64,000 nt of DNA from Psychrobacter luti (GTDB lineage: Bacteria > Pseudomonadota > Gammaproteobacteria > Pseudomonadales > Moraxellaceae), in assembly GCF_014192115.1 (NCBI RefSeq), contig NZ_JACHXL010000002.1:186001-250000 (forward strand), read 5' to 3'. Of this stretch, positions 40,239 through 49,130 are shown in pieces (the stretch's first letter is position 1; every line of letters starts with the position of its first letter). Below the pieces are notes generated by a model. That model did no database searches, was not told the DNA's origin, and worked only from the letters and a program-made list of their open reading frames with translations. Position numbers and translations under genes: made by a program.

Positions 40239-40296
40239 TTTAACGAAATAGCTATTAAGCACCCTACCTATTAAATAATAAGCAGTGAGTAATGCC

Positions 40297-41133
40297 ATGA
40301 GTGACAATACTAATAAGCCTACTAGCCAGCAAGAGATGCCATCAGCAGCGCAAACAACTGTGCCAGCTGTATCGCACGAAGATATTCGTAATTTTATACC
40401 GTCTGATGGCTGTTTAGATGGTAAAACTATCTTGGTAACGGGTGCCGGTGATGGTATCGGGCGTATCGCCGCCTTAACCTATGCGCGCTATGGTGCGACG
40501 GTATTATTGTTGGGGCGTACTAGCAGTAAGCTTGAATACGTTTATGATGAAATTGAGAGCTTTGGTGGCAAACAGCCTGCCATGCTACCGATGAATCTGG
40601 AAGGTGCAACCTATGCTGAGATGCAAAAGCTAGAAAATCTGATTGCTAAAGAAGTCGGTCAGCTCGATGGTATCTTGCATAATGCAGGCATGCTTGGGGC
40701 TTTGACGCCCCTTGAGATGTACGATGTCGATATGTTTGCCCAAGTAATGAAGGTCAACTTCACGTCCACCTTTATGCTCACGCAAGCGCTTCTGCCTTTA
40801 CTTAAAGACGCACCGAATGGTTCTATCGTTTTTACATCTAGTAGTGTTGGCACGCATCCTCGCGCATTTTGGGGCGCATATGCACTCTCTAAGCAAGCGG
40901 TAGAAGGCATGAGCGATATCTTTACTCAAGAAACGCAGAATACCACTAACTTGCGCTTTAACTGTATCAATCCTGGCGGTACCCGTACCAATATGCGCGC
41001 GCATGCCTTTCCCGGTGAAAATCCAATGAGCCTCAAAACCCCTGAGGATATTATAGGCGGTTATGTGTTTTTTATGAGTGATGAGAGCATCGGTGTGCGC
41101 GGTCAAGTGGTTGAGCTACAACCAAAAGATTAA
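40297..41133 (+). CDS. yciK: Short-chain dehydrogenase/reductase, YciK family
   Basis: A classical SDR oxidoreductase of unknown substrate. The NAD(P) motif is TILVTGAGDGIGRIAA (glycines at about residues 49-55), NNAG is replaced by HNAGMLG, the catalytic Ser is in FTSSSVG, and Tyr-Lys is in AYALSK (Tyr near 195). The C-terminal NPGGTRTNMRAHAFPGENP matches YciK-type SDRs. ATG 40297 gives 278 residues with a hydrophilic leader of ~38; a GTG at 40285 is a possible earlier start. It is the third gene of the ubiG operon, as in Pseudomonas. Confidence 0.87.
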   Translation: MSDNTNKPTSQQEMPSAAQTTVPAVSHEDIRNFIPSDGCLDGKTILVTGAGDGIGRIAALTYARYGATVLLLGRTSSKLEYVYDEIESFGGKQPAMLPMNLEGATYAEMQKLENLIAKEVGQLDGILHNAGMLGALTPLEMYDVDMFAQVMKVNFTSTFMLTQALLPLLKDAPNGSIVFTSSSVGTHPRAFWGAYALSKQAVEGMSDIFTQETQNTTNLRFNCINPGGTRTNMRAHAFPGENPMSLKTPEDIIGGYVFFMSDESIGVRGQVVELQPKD

Positions 41134-41301
41134 TATTAATAAGCATCTGTAATCTTATTGCTCGGAATTCTTATAGCCATTGATAGTTTTTATAAAATTA
41201 CTTATTTATTGAAATAAGTGATATGTAACCCCATCTATTTGTTATTAAAGACTTTTATAAATTATGATTTAAATATCGTTAATAAAAAATAGGATGGGAT
41301 T

Positions 41302-41568
41302 ATGGCAGGTGGCTGGTCAAGAGATGGGGCAGAGCATGAGCAAATGGATGCGACTGTCAATGACGCGTTAGAGCGAGCACGGCGTGCGCTGCCAACGGGT
41401 AAAAGCGCTGAGTTTTGTGATGAATGTGGCAATCCGATTCCAGAAGCGCGGCGCATTGCAGTACCGGGCGTGCAGCACTGCGTCGGCTGTCAGACGGAGC
41501 TTGAACAAGAAGCAAAGGCGACTGAATTATTTAACCGCCGCGGTAGTAAAGACAGTCAATTGCGCTAA
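41302..41568 (+). CDS. ybiI: DksA/TraR-type C4 zinc-finger protein
   Basis: An 88-residue protein of the YbiI group of the DksA/TraR family. The zinc site is intact with four cysteines (Cys39, Cys42, Cys60, Cys63) in FCDECGNPIPEARRIAVPG and HCVGC. The N-terminal MAGGWSRDGAEHEQMD and the C-terminal NRRGSKDSQLR match E. coli YbiI closely. Unlike DksA it lacks the long coiled coil that reaches the RNA polymerase channel. AGGATGGG precedes the ATG. It is convergent with a COG0523 GTPase gene. Confidence 0.9.
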   Translation: MAGGWSRDGAEHEQMDATVNDALERARRALPTGKSAEFCDECGNPIPEARRIAVPGVQHCVGCQTELEQEAKATELFNRRGSKDSQLR

Positions 41569-41570
41569 TA

Positions 41571-41609
41571 AAAAAATCCCCCATTATTTTAATAGTGGGG
41601 GATTTTTTT
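41571..41609 (+). terminator. Intrinsic terminator after ybiI
   Basis: AAAAAATCCCCCATTA pairs with TAGTGGGGGATTTTTTT (one G-U pair) around a short AT loop. The A/T-run arms could also act for the convergent GTPase gene on the minus strand. Confidence 0.9.
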
Positions 41610-41691
41610 ATTGGTTTTATCTTTATCAGTACTACTGAGTATTATCAATAACCTGTCTATCACTGCCGATAGATGGCTATGCAATCAATAA

Positions 41692-42840
41692 CTATAGCAT
41701 CATTGCCATCAGCTCAAGGTCATAGACCTCCCAATCTATCTTAACCGCTGTCGCATCTTCTTGCTCAATACTTGCTTGCAAAATAATCTCTAGTCGGCTA
41801 TCTGCTTGTGCGCTCACTGTCTTTGTAGACAAGCTATCAGGAGTAAAATTGATTTGTAGCCAGCCATGAGAGGTATGCACAACGCCTTTGATACGTTGCC
41901 AATTTGGCAGCTTTAACAACCAATCCTGTAAATTATCGGCATCTAATACATATTCTGCTGGCAGTCGCCACCCTGCCAGTAGAATATCTTGCTGTTGCTC
42001 ATGATAACGATAGGGCAGCTCTATACTTGTATCAGGCTTACTATCGCCATTGCTTTCAGGATTGTGTAAGGTATTAGCTGTTAAAGAATTACTCAGCGGC
42101 CTTAAGCCCACAACAGCTCTGTATGGCTCAGCGATATTGACTCTTTGCTGCTTTGAGATGACAAAACTGGGTTTAGAAAGCTGCGCACGTAATGCTGCAG
42201 AATAACCTGTGGATGTATCTATCTCATGAGTGGTTATTTGCTTATTAGATTCTGCCCAAATAGTAAAAACCTGTGCATTGAGCTTGGCTACCCACGCTTG
42301 AAGCGCTTGTTTTTCGTCAGTGCTTAATTGAGCATAGCGATTAATAACTAAGACATCGGCATCGCGGACATGAGCCTGAAAACCCTCATGAGTACGGTAT
42401 TTTTCTTGTTGCCATTGTAGGGCGCTAAGCACTGTTATGACCGCTTGCATCTTTAAAGCCGTTTGCCAATGCGGCGCGCTAAGCTGTTGGATAAGCTCAC
42501 GCGGATGGGCAAGCCCTGTTGGCTCGATAAGCAGACGCTTCGGATGATGGTCACTGAGCAGGCGACTCAGAGCGATTTGTAGTGGCAACTGACTGGTACA
42601 ACAAATGCAGCCGCCGCTCACTTCACGAATGGCGATGTCATTTGTCGTATGGCTATCTCGTGAGCTGGCTAGTAGCGCGCCATCGATCCCGATATGACCA
42701 AACTCATTAATTAATAACGCCCAGCGTTCACCCGTTGGTTTGGTCGCAATTAATTGATTGATGAGTGTGGTTTTGCCAGAACCCAAAAACCCTGTCACCA
42801 AGGTGCAGGGTATGTTTTGAAGAATAATAGGTGGTTTCAA
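41692..42840 (-). CDS. COG0523 (CobW/ZigA-type) GTPase, putative metal chaperone
   Basis: A G3E-family P-loop GTPase. Walker A is GFLGSGKTTLINQL (residues 17-30). The metal-binding CxCC motif is GGCICCTSQL (about 71-80), and the guanine-specificity motif is VLVINRYAQLS-like (NRYA, weaker than NKxD). The C-terminal ~130 residues correspond to the CobW C-terminal domain. COG0523 members handle zinc, cobalt or nickel; the target is not evident here. No Zur site was recognised upstream. The frame opens with TTG at 42840 and no strong ribosome site, so the start is uncertain. It is convergent with ybiI. Confidence 0.85.
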   Translation of the reverse strand: MKPPIILQNIPCTLVTGFLGSGKTTLINQLIATKPTGERWALLINEFGHIGIDGALLASSRDSHTTNDIAIREVSGGCICCTSQLPLQIALSRLLSDHHPKRLLIEPTGLAHPRELIQQLSAPHWQTALKMQAVITVLSALQWQQEKYRTHEGFQAHVRDADVLVINRYAQLSTDEKQALQAWVAKLNAQVFTIWAESNKQITTHEIDTSTGYSAALRAQLSKPSFVISKQQRVNIAEPYRAVVGLRPLSNSLTANTLHNPESNGDSKPDTSIELPYRYHEQQQDILLAGWRLPAEYVLDADNLQDWLLKLPNWQRIKGVVHTSHGWLQINFTPDSLSTKTVSAQADSRLEIILQASIEQEDATAVKIDWEVYDLELMAMML

Positions 42841-43056
42841 TGTTGTGCCCGTGATATTAATAAGATTAGATATTAACCATCTGAGGTATAGTCAGTTCAA
42901 AATAAAAAGTACCGTAAAGATAGTATGGTGCTAGTATAAACTTTCCTCGCTTGCTGCGCGCTTTACACTCAAGAAGCTTTGAGAAGTTTATCCCAGCAAT
43001 AACTATTTTTTAAATACAATCTACTGTATCAATAGCTGCAAGCAGCATTTATGAGT

Positions 43057-43821
43057 TTATAACGACTCACTTTTGGCTGCCTCGACTTCTGCTTCGTCCG
43101 GCACGAACACATAACCTACGCCCCAAACGGTTTGAATATAACGCGCTTGTGAAGGATTGTCTTCAATCAGACGGCGCAAACGTGATACTTGTACATCGAT
43201 AGAACGCTCCATCGCGCCCCATTCACGACCACGGGCTAGATTCATCAATTTATCACGCGTCAACGGCTCACGGGGATGCTGAACCAAGGCTTTTAATACT
43301 GAAAATTCACCGGTCGTCAAAGTGACAACATTGCCGTCACGTTTAAGAGTACGGGTCGATAAATCAAGTGTCCATGGTCCAAACTCAACCACTTCAAGCT
43401 GATGGCTTGGCGCACCGGGTAGCTCACGATTCTGACGGCGCAGCACCGCTTTGATACGGGCCAATAGCTCTTTTGGATTAAAGGGCTTCGGCAAATAGTC
43501 ATCAGCGCCGGCTTCAAGGCCAGCAATACGATCAGCATCGCCACCTTTGGCAGTAAGCATGATAATCGGAATATCACCATTGTCTTCACGCAAGCGCTTA
43601 CAGATACTAATACCGTCTTCGCCTGGTAGCATCAAATCCAAAACCACCAATGAGAACAGCTCACGTTGCATCAATTTGTCCATCTGATTGCCATCATGAG
43701 CCGTACGGACGACAAAACCATCGTCTTCTAGAAAGCGTTGTAATAAAGAGCGCAAGCGTGCATCGTCATCAACGACCAAAATGCGCTGGTTTAAGGTGTC
43801 AGGGCTGTTGTTATCTGTCAT
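43057..43821 (-). CDS. ompR: OmpR-family response regulator
   Basis: A two-domain response regulator. The receiver domain shows LVVDDDARLRSLLQRFL, the phosphoacceptor Asp62 in VVLDLMLPGEDG, and the Lys in YLPKPFNPKELLARI. The C-terminal winged helix has MERSIDVQVSRLRRLIED and YIQTVWGVGYVFVPD, nearly the same as E. coli OmpR. AGAGGATGACTGT is a strong ribosome site. The partner kinase envZ, usually next to ompR, is absent: a 216-bp gap and then the GTPase gene follow downstream. Its sensor must be elsewhere. Confidence 0.93.
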   Translation of the reverse strand: MTDNNSPDTLNQRILVVDDDARLRSLLQRFLEDDGFVVRTAHDGNQMDKLMQRELFSLVVLDLMLPGEDGISICKRLREDNGDIPIIMLTAKGGDADRIAGLEAGADDYLPKPFNPKELLARIKAVLRRQNRELPGAPSHQLEVVEFGPWTLDLSTRTLKRDGNVVTLTTGEFSVLKALVQHPREPLTRDKLMNLARGREWGAMERSIDVQVSRLRRLIEDNPSQARYIQTVWGVGYVFVPDEAEVEAAKSESL

Positions 43822-44266
43822 ACAGTCATCCTCTTATAAAAATTATTATTAGTAGCAGTTTTTAGTAAAAAACGTTTATAAAAATATCATTAAAAACGTG
43901 GGTAAAAATCTTGTTATTATTTAATGATCAATCCATTGATAAGTAAATCATGATAAGCAAATCATTAATTGTCATAAAAAAATATAGTCGTCGAAAAAAC
44001 CTATAAAAATAAAGACTTTTGTTCAATATGGTAGTGCTTAGCCATATTTGTGCCTTTGATACTTTAGTGTATAAGATTGCAGGCGCAATTGCATCACTGA
44101 TACGGATAAATGCTGTATGCGTTTGTTTAACAAGGCGTTAGAACGGACGATATCAGACGATTTTTGCCACAAAACAGGCGATAAATAACGAAAAGATAAA
44201 AAGGATTTTTATTCATGCAGCTTTTGCTATAATGCAAAACTACATTTCTCAACGATTGATACGTCT
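43822..44266. other. ompR-tex divergent intergenic region
   Basis: 445 bp, AT-rich, with several near-repeats of AATCAT/GATAAG words around 43925-43970 but no gene. The tex promoter lies at its right end. Confidence 0.55.
44205..44233 (+). promoter_or_regulatory. Predicted extended -10 promoter of tex
   Basis: TGCTATAAT (44225-44233) is a consensus extended -10 element 34 bp before the tex ATG. The -35 region (ATTTTT at about 44205-44210) is poor, as is usual for extended -10 promoters. Predicted start near 44240. Confidence 0.6.
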
Positions 44267-46801
44267 ATGAGTAGCACTGATACCTTAACGCCATCTCAAA
44301 CCTCGACAAATGCACAGGTTTTGGATGCAACCACACACGCGAATATTCACGACAAGCTTGCTCGCGCGCTTGGCATTAAGACTGCTCAAGTCAATGCGTT
44401 TGTCAAACTTTACGATGAAGGCGCGACCGTTCCGTTTATTGCGCGTTACCGTAAAGAAAAGACGCAGAATCTTGACGATGCGCAACTGCGAGCTTTAGAG
44501 AAGTCGCTCAATTATGAGCGCGATATGGCAACCCGTCGCCTCAAAATTACCGAGCTGCTGAGCACGCAGGGCAATTTGACTGACGAGCTGCAGACGCGTA
44601 TTGATAATGCGACATCGAAGCTTGAGCTTGAAGACATCTACTTGCCATACCGTCCACGTCGCCGTTCACCAGCTGCAAAAGCACGCGCTGCTGGTCTTGA
44701 TGTGGCAGCACAAGCGGTCTTAACGCAAGAGATTACGCCAATAGAAGCGCTCGCCGACTATAAAGCTCAATCGAGCATTACCGATGATAGCGGTAATGAG
44801 ATTGAAGTTGATTTTAGCGATATCGACAAGCAATTGGCAGGCGTACAAGCCATCATCGTTGATGAGTGGACGCAAGCGTTGGACTTACTTGATAATCTGC
44901 GTAGTGGCTTTGCTAAAACGGCCAGTATCGTATCTGCTGTTGCTAGTGAAGAAAAACGCGAATTTGGCGAAAAATTCAAAGATTACTTTGAGCATAGTGA
45001 AAGCTTGGTGCGTTTACCAAATCATCGCCTATTAGCGATGCTGCGCGGTCGCCAAGAAAACGTCTTGGGTTTAAAAATCGAAGGCGAAGACGTTCCATTT
45101 ATCGAAAAAATCGTCAAGCACTTTGAGATTGATGCCAAAGCGCCTGCAGAACGTCAAGAATTTTTGACAGAAGCGGCGACCAGTCTATGGAAAGAAAAAT
45201 GGCGTCCACATATCGAGCATCGTTTATTGACAGAAAAGCGTCTGACCGCTGAAGCCGATGCAATTGATGTCTTTGCCAATAACTTACAGCATTTACTCAT
45301 GTCAGCGCCTGCTGGCCGTAAAGTGATTTTAGGCGTTGATCCGGGTATTCGTCATGGCGTTAAAATGGCGATTGTCGATGCTCAAGGTCATGTCATGCTA
45401 GACAGCGAAGACAAGCCAGTTGTTGCAACCGTTTATCCGTTTGCCCCTGATAATAAGATGGACGAAGCCAAAAAAGTCATCGATGAATTATTAAGTACCT
45501 ATAATGTCGATTTGGTGGCTATTGGTAATGGTACGGCGAGCCGCGAAACAGATACGATGATTAAAGAGATTTTGGCCGCCAATTCTGAGTTAAAAGCCAA
45601 AGCCGTTATCGTTAATGAATCAGGCGCTTCTGTTTATTCGGCAAGTGAGCTTGCCAGTGATGAACTGGCTAATTTAGATGTCTCTGTACGCGGTGCGGTT
45701 TCTATTGCCCGTCGCTTGCAAGATCCGCTATCAGAATTGGTTAAGGTAGATCCAAAAGCAATCGGCGTTGGTCAATATCAGCATGACGTCAATCAAACTC
45801 AATTAGCGGATAGTCTCGATAAAGTCACCCAAGACAGCGTAAACGCCGTTGGTGTTGATGTAAATACAGCAAGCCCTGCTATCTTAGCGCATATTGCTGG
45901 TTTAAATAAAAACGTCGCCCAGCAAATCGTCACCTATCGTAAAGAGCATGGCGCCTTTGATAGCCGTGAAGCACTAAAGAACGTGCCACGTTTAGGGGTG
46001 AAAACCTTTGAGCAAGCCGCAGGTTTCTTACGTGTGCATGGTGGTAGCAACCCACTTGATGCGACAGGCGTGCATCCAGAAAGCTATGCGTTGGTTGACA
46101 GCTTACTTGAGCAAACCGGTAAAACGTTGCCGGAAGTCATCGGTAATGATGGTGTACTAAATACTATCGATACCACTGCGCTTGCTGCTAACGATGACAA
46201 TATCAGTGTCAAAGCTATCATCGAAGAGCTTGCCAAGCCTGCACGCGACCCACGTCCTGAGTTTAAAACCGCTAACTTCCGTGAAGATGTCAATAGCATT
46301 AAAGACTTGAGCGAAGGTATGCAGCTTGAAGGCGTCGTTACCAACGTCACAGCCTTTGGTTGTTTCGTTGATGTCGGTGTTCATCAAGATGGTCTGGTTC
46401 ATATCTCACAGATGGCCAATGACTTCGTTGCTGACCCGATGAACCGCGTTAAGCCCGGTGATATCGTCTCAGTACGTGTGATTTCTATCGATGAAAAACG
46501 CGGCCGCATTGGCTTTAGTATGAAGCCTGAGTCTGAAAAATCAGTACGCCCAGCTGCGAAGTCGACTGCAGAAAGTACAGTCAATGAGGATAAAGCCAGT
46601 CGTCCACGCAGCAATCGTCCAGCTAGCAACCGTCCAGCGGTTGATAAGCGTGCGACAAAACCGCGTGGCAATCGTCAAGATAAAGACAACATCAATAACC
46701 GTAGCAAAGCGCCAAGAGCTGAGAAAGCAGAAGCACCTAGTAAAATGGGTACGCTTGGAGCATTATTACAAGAAGCTGGCGTGACCAAAGCTAAAAAGTA
46801 G
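44267..46801 (+). CDS. tex: Transcription accessory protein Tex
   Basis: Tex is a conserved nucleic-acid-binding protein acting in transcription. Visible domains are the N-terminal Tex region (VPFIARYRKEKTQNLDDAQL, LELEDIYLPYRPRRRSPA), a YqgF-like RNase H fold (ILGVDPGIRHGVKMAIVD), a helix-hairpin-helix region (DVNTASPAILAHIAGLNKN, then VPRLGVKTFEQAAGF), and an S1 RNA-binding domain (about residues 680-750, GMQLEGVVTNVTAFGCFVDV). It ends in a basic Arg/Asn/Lys tail of about 85 residues. The 844 residues are a little longer than the usual ~780. The ribosome site is weak. Confidence 0.95.
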   Translation: MSSTDTLTPSQTSTNAQVLDATTHANIHDKLARALGIKTAQVNAFVKLYDEGATVPFIARYRKEKTQNLDDAQLRALEKSLNYERDMATRRLKITELLSTQGNLTDELQTRIDNATSKLELEDIYLPYRPRRRSPAAKARAAGLDVAAQAVLTQEITPIEALADYKAQSSITDDSGNEIEVDFSDIDKQLAGVQAIIVDEWTQALDLLDNLRSGFAKTASIVSAVASEEKREFGEKFKDYFEHSESLVRLPNHRLLAMLRGRQENVLGLKIEGEDVPFIEKIVKHFEIDAKAPAERQEFLTEAATSLWKEKWRPHIEHRLLTEKRLTAEADAIDVFANNLQHLLMSAPAGRKVILGVDPGIRHGVKMAIVDAQGHVMLDSEDKPVVATVYPFAPDNKMDEAKKVIDELLSTYNVDLVAIGNGTASRETDTMIKEILAANSELKAKAVIVNESGASVYSASELASDELANLDVSVRGAVSIARRLQDPLSELVKVDPKAIGVGQYQHDVNQTQLADSLDKVTQDSVNAVGVDVNTASPAILAHIAGLNKNVAQQIVTYRKEHGAFDSREALKNVPRLGVKTFEQAAGFLRVHGGSNPLDATGVHPESYALVDSLLEQTGKTLPEVIGNDGVLNTIDTTALAANDDNISVKAIIEELAKPARDPRPEFKTANFREDVNSIKDLSEGMQLEGVVTNVTAFGCFVDVGVHQDGLVHISQMANDFVADPMNRVKPGDIVSVRVISIDEKRGRIGFSMKPESEKSVRPAAKSTAESTVNEDKASRPRSNRPASNRPAVDKRATKPRGNRQDKDNINNRSKAPRAEKAEAPSKMGTLGALLQEAGVTKAKK

Positions 46802-46862
46802 TCTCTGTTTGAAGTAATGACCGTTTATTGTTATAAGGGTTTTTATTTAACGATAAACAACT

Positions 46863-46895
46863 AAAAAAGGCAGCCATTGATGGCTGCCTTTTTTA
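46863..46895 (+). terminator. Intrinsic terminator after tex
   Basis: GGCAGCCA (46869-46876) pairs with TGGCTGCC (46881-46888) around TTGA, with flanking A-run and T-run. Confidence 0.93.
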
Positions 46896-47025
46896 TTGGG
46901 AATATATTGGAGGAATCCCCTTAAGAGTGGTTTAGCTTGTTGGTAATTGCTTTGTTAGTAATAGGTCAGTTAGTAATAAAGAGCTTTAAGGTCTTATCTA
47001 CTCATACAAGCTTTTGAGCTATGAT

Positions 47026-47448
47026 TTATAAATCTTCCGTTACTTCTACGTCTTCTTCTGTCTCTTCTTCTAATACAGCCTCTTCTTCTAGCATTTCATC
47101 TTGTGCTTGTGGCTGCAGCGCATCTTCTGGATTTTGCGTAGCAGCTTGTTGTAATGGCATAGCATCTTGCTCGGCTTGTAGCTCAGTCGTCATCGGCTGT
47201 TGGCCAGCATTATTATTGACACTGACTTTTGATTTTGAAATAACTTGGGTTTCGCTAATCTGAATTGGATTAGATTGATTGGCTACTGACTTACTACTGG
47301 TGTTTTCGCTTGCAGTCTCAAGTGTGGTTGCAGCGACCGCCGCTTGCTTCTCTGCTGCTGCTTTATCAGCAGGTGCTGCCATGGCCAAGCTTGGGAGAGT
47401 GAGGGCAGCGCCAATGAGTAGCGATAAAGATAAAGTATTTTTTTTCAT
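47026..47448 (-). CDS. Secreted acidic low-complexity protein, unknown
   Basis: I do not recognise a family. A clear signal peptide (MKKNTLSLSLLIGAALTLPS, cut near AMA-AP) precedes a mature region of about 115 residues rich in Ala, Gln, Glu and Ser. It ends in a strongly acidic run (EEEAVLEEETEEDVEV near the C-terminus). There is no cysteine and no evident globular core, so it is likely disordered in the periplasm. AAGGAATTGATTC precedes the ATG. A TTGAAA-N17-ATAAGA arrangement (47471-47499, minus) could be its promoter. Another secreted protein gene lies upstream on the same strand. Confidence 0.6.
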   Translation of the reverse strand: MKKNTLSLSLLIGAALTLPSLAMAAPADKAAAEKQAAVAATTLETASENTSSKSVANQSNPIQISETQVISKSKVSVNNNAGQQPMTTELQAEQDAMPLQQAATQNPEDALQPQAQDEMLEEEAVLEEETEEDVEVTEDL

Positions 47449-47931
47449 GAATCAATTCCTTAATGTATATTCTTATCATGTCAGTTTAAAGCATTTCAAA
47501 CTTGACGCTTATTTTGTGTGCTGTGTATAACAAAGATATAGGACAGCCGACTATCGATATTTATTTAATATTCTGAATCTATATATTTAATATAACTAAC
47601 ATTAAATCTATAGAAAAAATAAAATCATGATAATCGGTAAGCGATTATCATGATCGATTTGGATAAAGAGTTTTATAAGACAATCTAAAGCATTTATAAA
47701 AAACTAGAGAGGAGGATACCAATTAAACAAGCGTCGATTCAGTAGTACATAAATTAAAAGTCTAACAGATAGATTTTTATCAGTGACTTTGTGTAACTTC
47801 CGTGTGGATATTGTCAGATATAGAAGGAGCGTGACCTCTCTACTTTCTACTTTTCTATCTGAATTTTTATATCAATATTGCATTAAACAATCGCAAGAAT
47901 ATCCAGCTGCTTAATTTTTACTATCAATGAT
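47449..47931. other. Spacer between two secreted-protein genes
   Basis: 483 bp without a gene. It contains the long hairpin 47624-47654 (listed separately) and the likely promoter of the acidic secreted protein. A Shine-Dalgarno-like GAGAGGAGG at about 47709-47717 is not followed by a start codon. Confidence 0.5.
47612..47654 (-). terminator. AT-rich 13-bp hairpin with T-rich tail (minus strand)
   Basis: ATCATGATAATCG (47624-47636) is perfectly complementary to CGATTATCATGAT (47642-47654) around a 5-nt loop. Read on the minus strand it is followed by TTTTATTTTTTC, so it may terminate transcription from the 280-residue secreted protein gene about 280 nt upstream. A protein-binding palindrome is the alternative. 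Confidence 0.6.
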
Positions 47932-48774
47932 TTATTCAACAATTACGTATTTATCTGTATTTGGCTCAACAATACGTTGTTTATTATTATCCGGTACATG
48001 AATAACGGGGAAGGTCTGACTGATTTCAGTCTCTTCAAGTACTTCAGCATCCGCTTCTTGACCTACGATCACGGTACGATTGGCAGCGTCTTCAACCGCG
48101 ATTGCTGTACCGTCAGCGGTATTAATACGCTTAATTTGGTCTTCTGGCGCAATAATGACTTCCTTCACACGGTATTTAGCGGGACGGATAACACGGTTGG
48201 TTGCTACAACGACCGGCTCTAGACTACGCTCTTCAGTAATAGCAACTTCGGCATCGAGTGCTGGCGCTTCTGTCTCTTTTGCGTCACTCATGATGGGCGT
48301 TGGGAATCTAGCACCAAAGTGGTTGTCGCACTGCTGCATGCTTAAACGCACGGGATTGCCCGCTTTATCCATATAAACGTTGACTGGCATATCAGCGGCA
48401 ATAGGTACATATTTTCCAACCAACGCACCCGAGACACCATAGCGTCCGTCTGACTGTCCAACCCCTAAATCACAGGCACCCGCTGAATAATTACTAGCCG
48501 CTAAGCTGTTACTATCTACTACTGCTTTAGGAATCATGACCTCAGATAAGCGCATTTTTTTGACAGAAGATTCGCCCGTGCGCATTTTTGGTTTTTGATA
48601 AGTATAAGGGGTATAAAATTTAGCGGAGCCATCTTTGACGGCCATGACGCACTCATCATAGCTATCATAACCGACGTTACCATGATTATCGGTCGTCATG
48701 CCAGCATGGGCAGTGCTCGCAAACATCGCCACACCTGATGTTAAAACAGCGGCTGTTAATACATTCAATTTCAT
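47932..48774 (-). CDS. Secreted protein of unknown function
   Basis: No family is recognised. An N-terminal signal peptide (MKLNVLTAAVLTSGVAMFAS, cut after THA) is followed by a mature protein of about 256 residues with three cysteines (in YDECVMAV, AGACDLGVG and QQCDNHFG). A Tyr/Pro-rich segment (FYTPYTYQKPKM) follows, and the C-terminal half has repeated Val/Ile/Glu strands (EVLEETEISQTFPVIHV) ending YVIVE. AAAGGAAATAAAG precedes the ATG. It lies upstream of the acidic secreted protein on the same strand with a 483-bp spacer. Confidence 0.6.
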   Translation of the reverse strand: MKLNVLTAAVLTSGVAMFASTAHAGMTTDNHGNVGYDSYDECVMAVKDGSAKFYTPYTYQKPKMRTGESSVKKMRLSEVMIPKAVVDSNSLAASNYSAGACDLGVGQSDGRYGVSGALVGKYVPIAADMPVNVYMDKAGNPVRLSMQQCDNHFGARFPTPIMSDAKETEAPALDAEVAITEERSLEPVVVATNRVIRPAKYRVKEVIIAPEDQIKRINTADGTAIAVEDAANRTVIVGQEADAEVLEETEISQTFPVIHVPDNNKQRIVEPNTDKYVIVE

Positions 48775-49130
48775 CTTTATTTCCTTTTATTTTATTGTTA
48801 ATTTCGTTATTAATATCGATAAATTGATTTTTCTAAATAAAAAAATGCCATAACCTTTTTTATCCTACGTCAGTTATAGCAATATGGCTGTGACATTAAG
48901 CTAGGAATGTGTAGCTTAATGTATTAAAAAATCGAAAATGAGCAACATGGTTTACGAAGAAAGAACGTTGTTATTATTTATTAACATTTAACTAAAAAAT
49001 CTCATTGGTGACCATGAGAGAAAATAATCCAAAAAATATAAGCAATAAAAAACCGCATCTTATTGCTAAGACGCGGTTATAACTATTTTAGTGAAAAATC
49101 ACATTGCTTTGATTTTATATATCGGTGATT
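48775..49130. other. Intergenic region before the secreted protein gene
   Basis: 356 bp. The left part is the leader of the secreted protein gene, with a possible extended -10 TGCTATAAC on the minus strand (48873-48881). The right part holds the terminator of the saccharopine dehydrogenase-like gene. Confidence 0.5.
49038..49078 (-). terminator. Intrinsic terminator after the saccharopine dehydrogenase-like gene
   Basis: On the minus strand AACCGCGTCTTA pairs with TAAGATGCGGTT (one mismatch), followed by TTTTTATTG. Stem at 49051-49078. Confidence 0.85.

Noticed and set aside
41200-41219. 8-bp inverted repeat ACTTATTT/AAATAAGT after yciK
   Set aside because: All-A/T-rich weak stem without T-tract; not convincing as a terminator.
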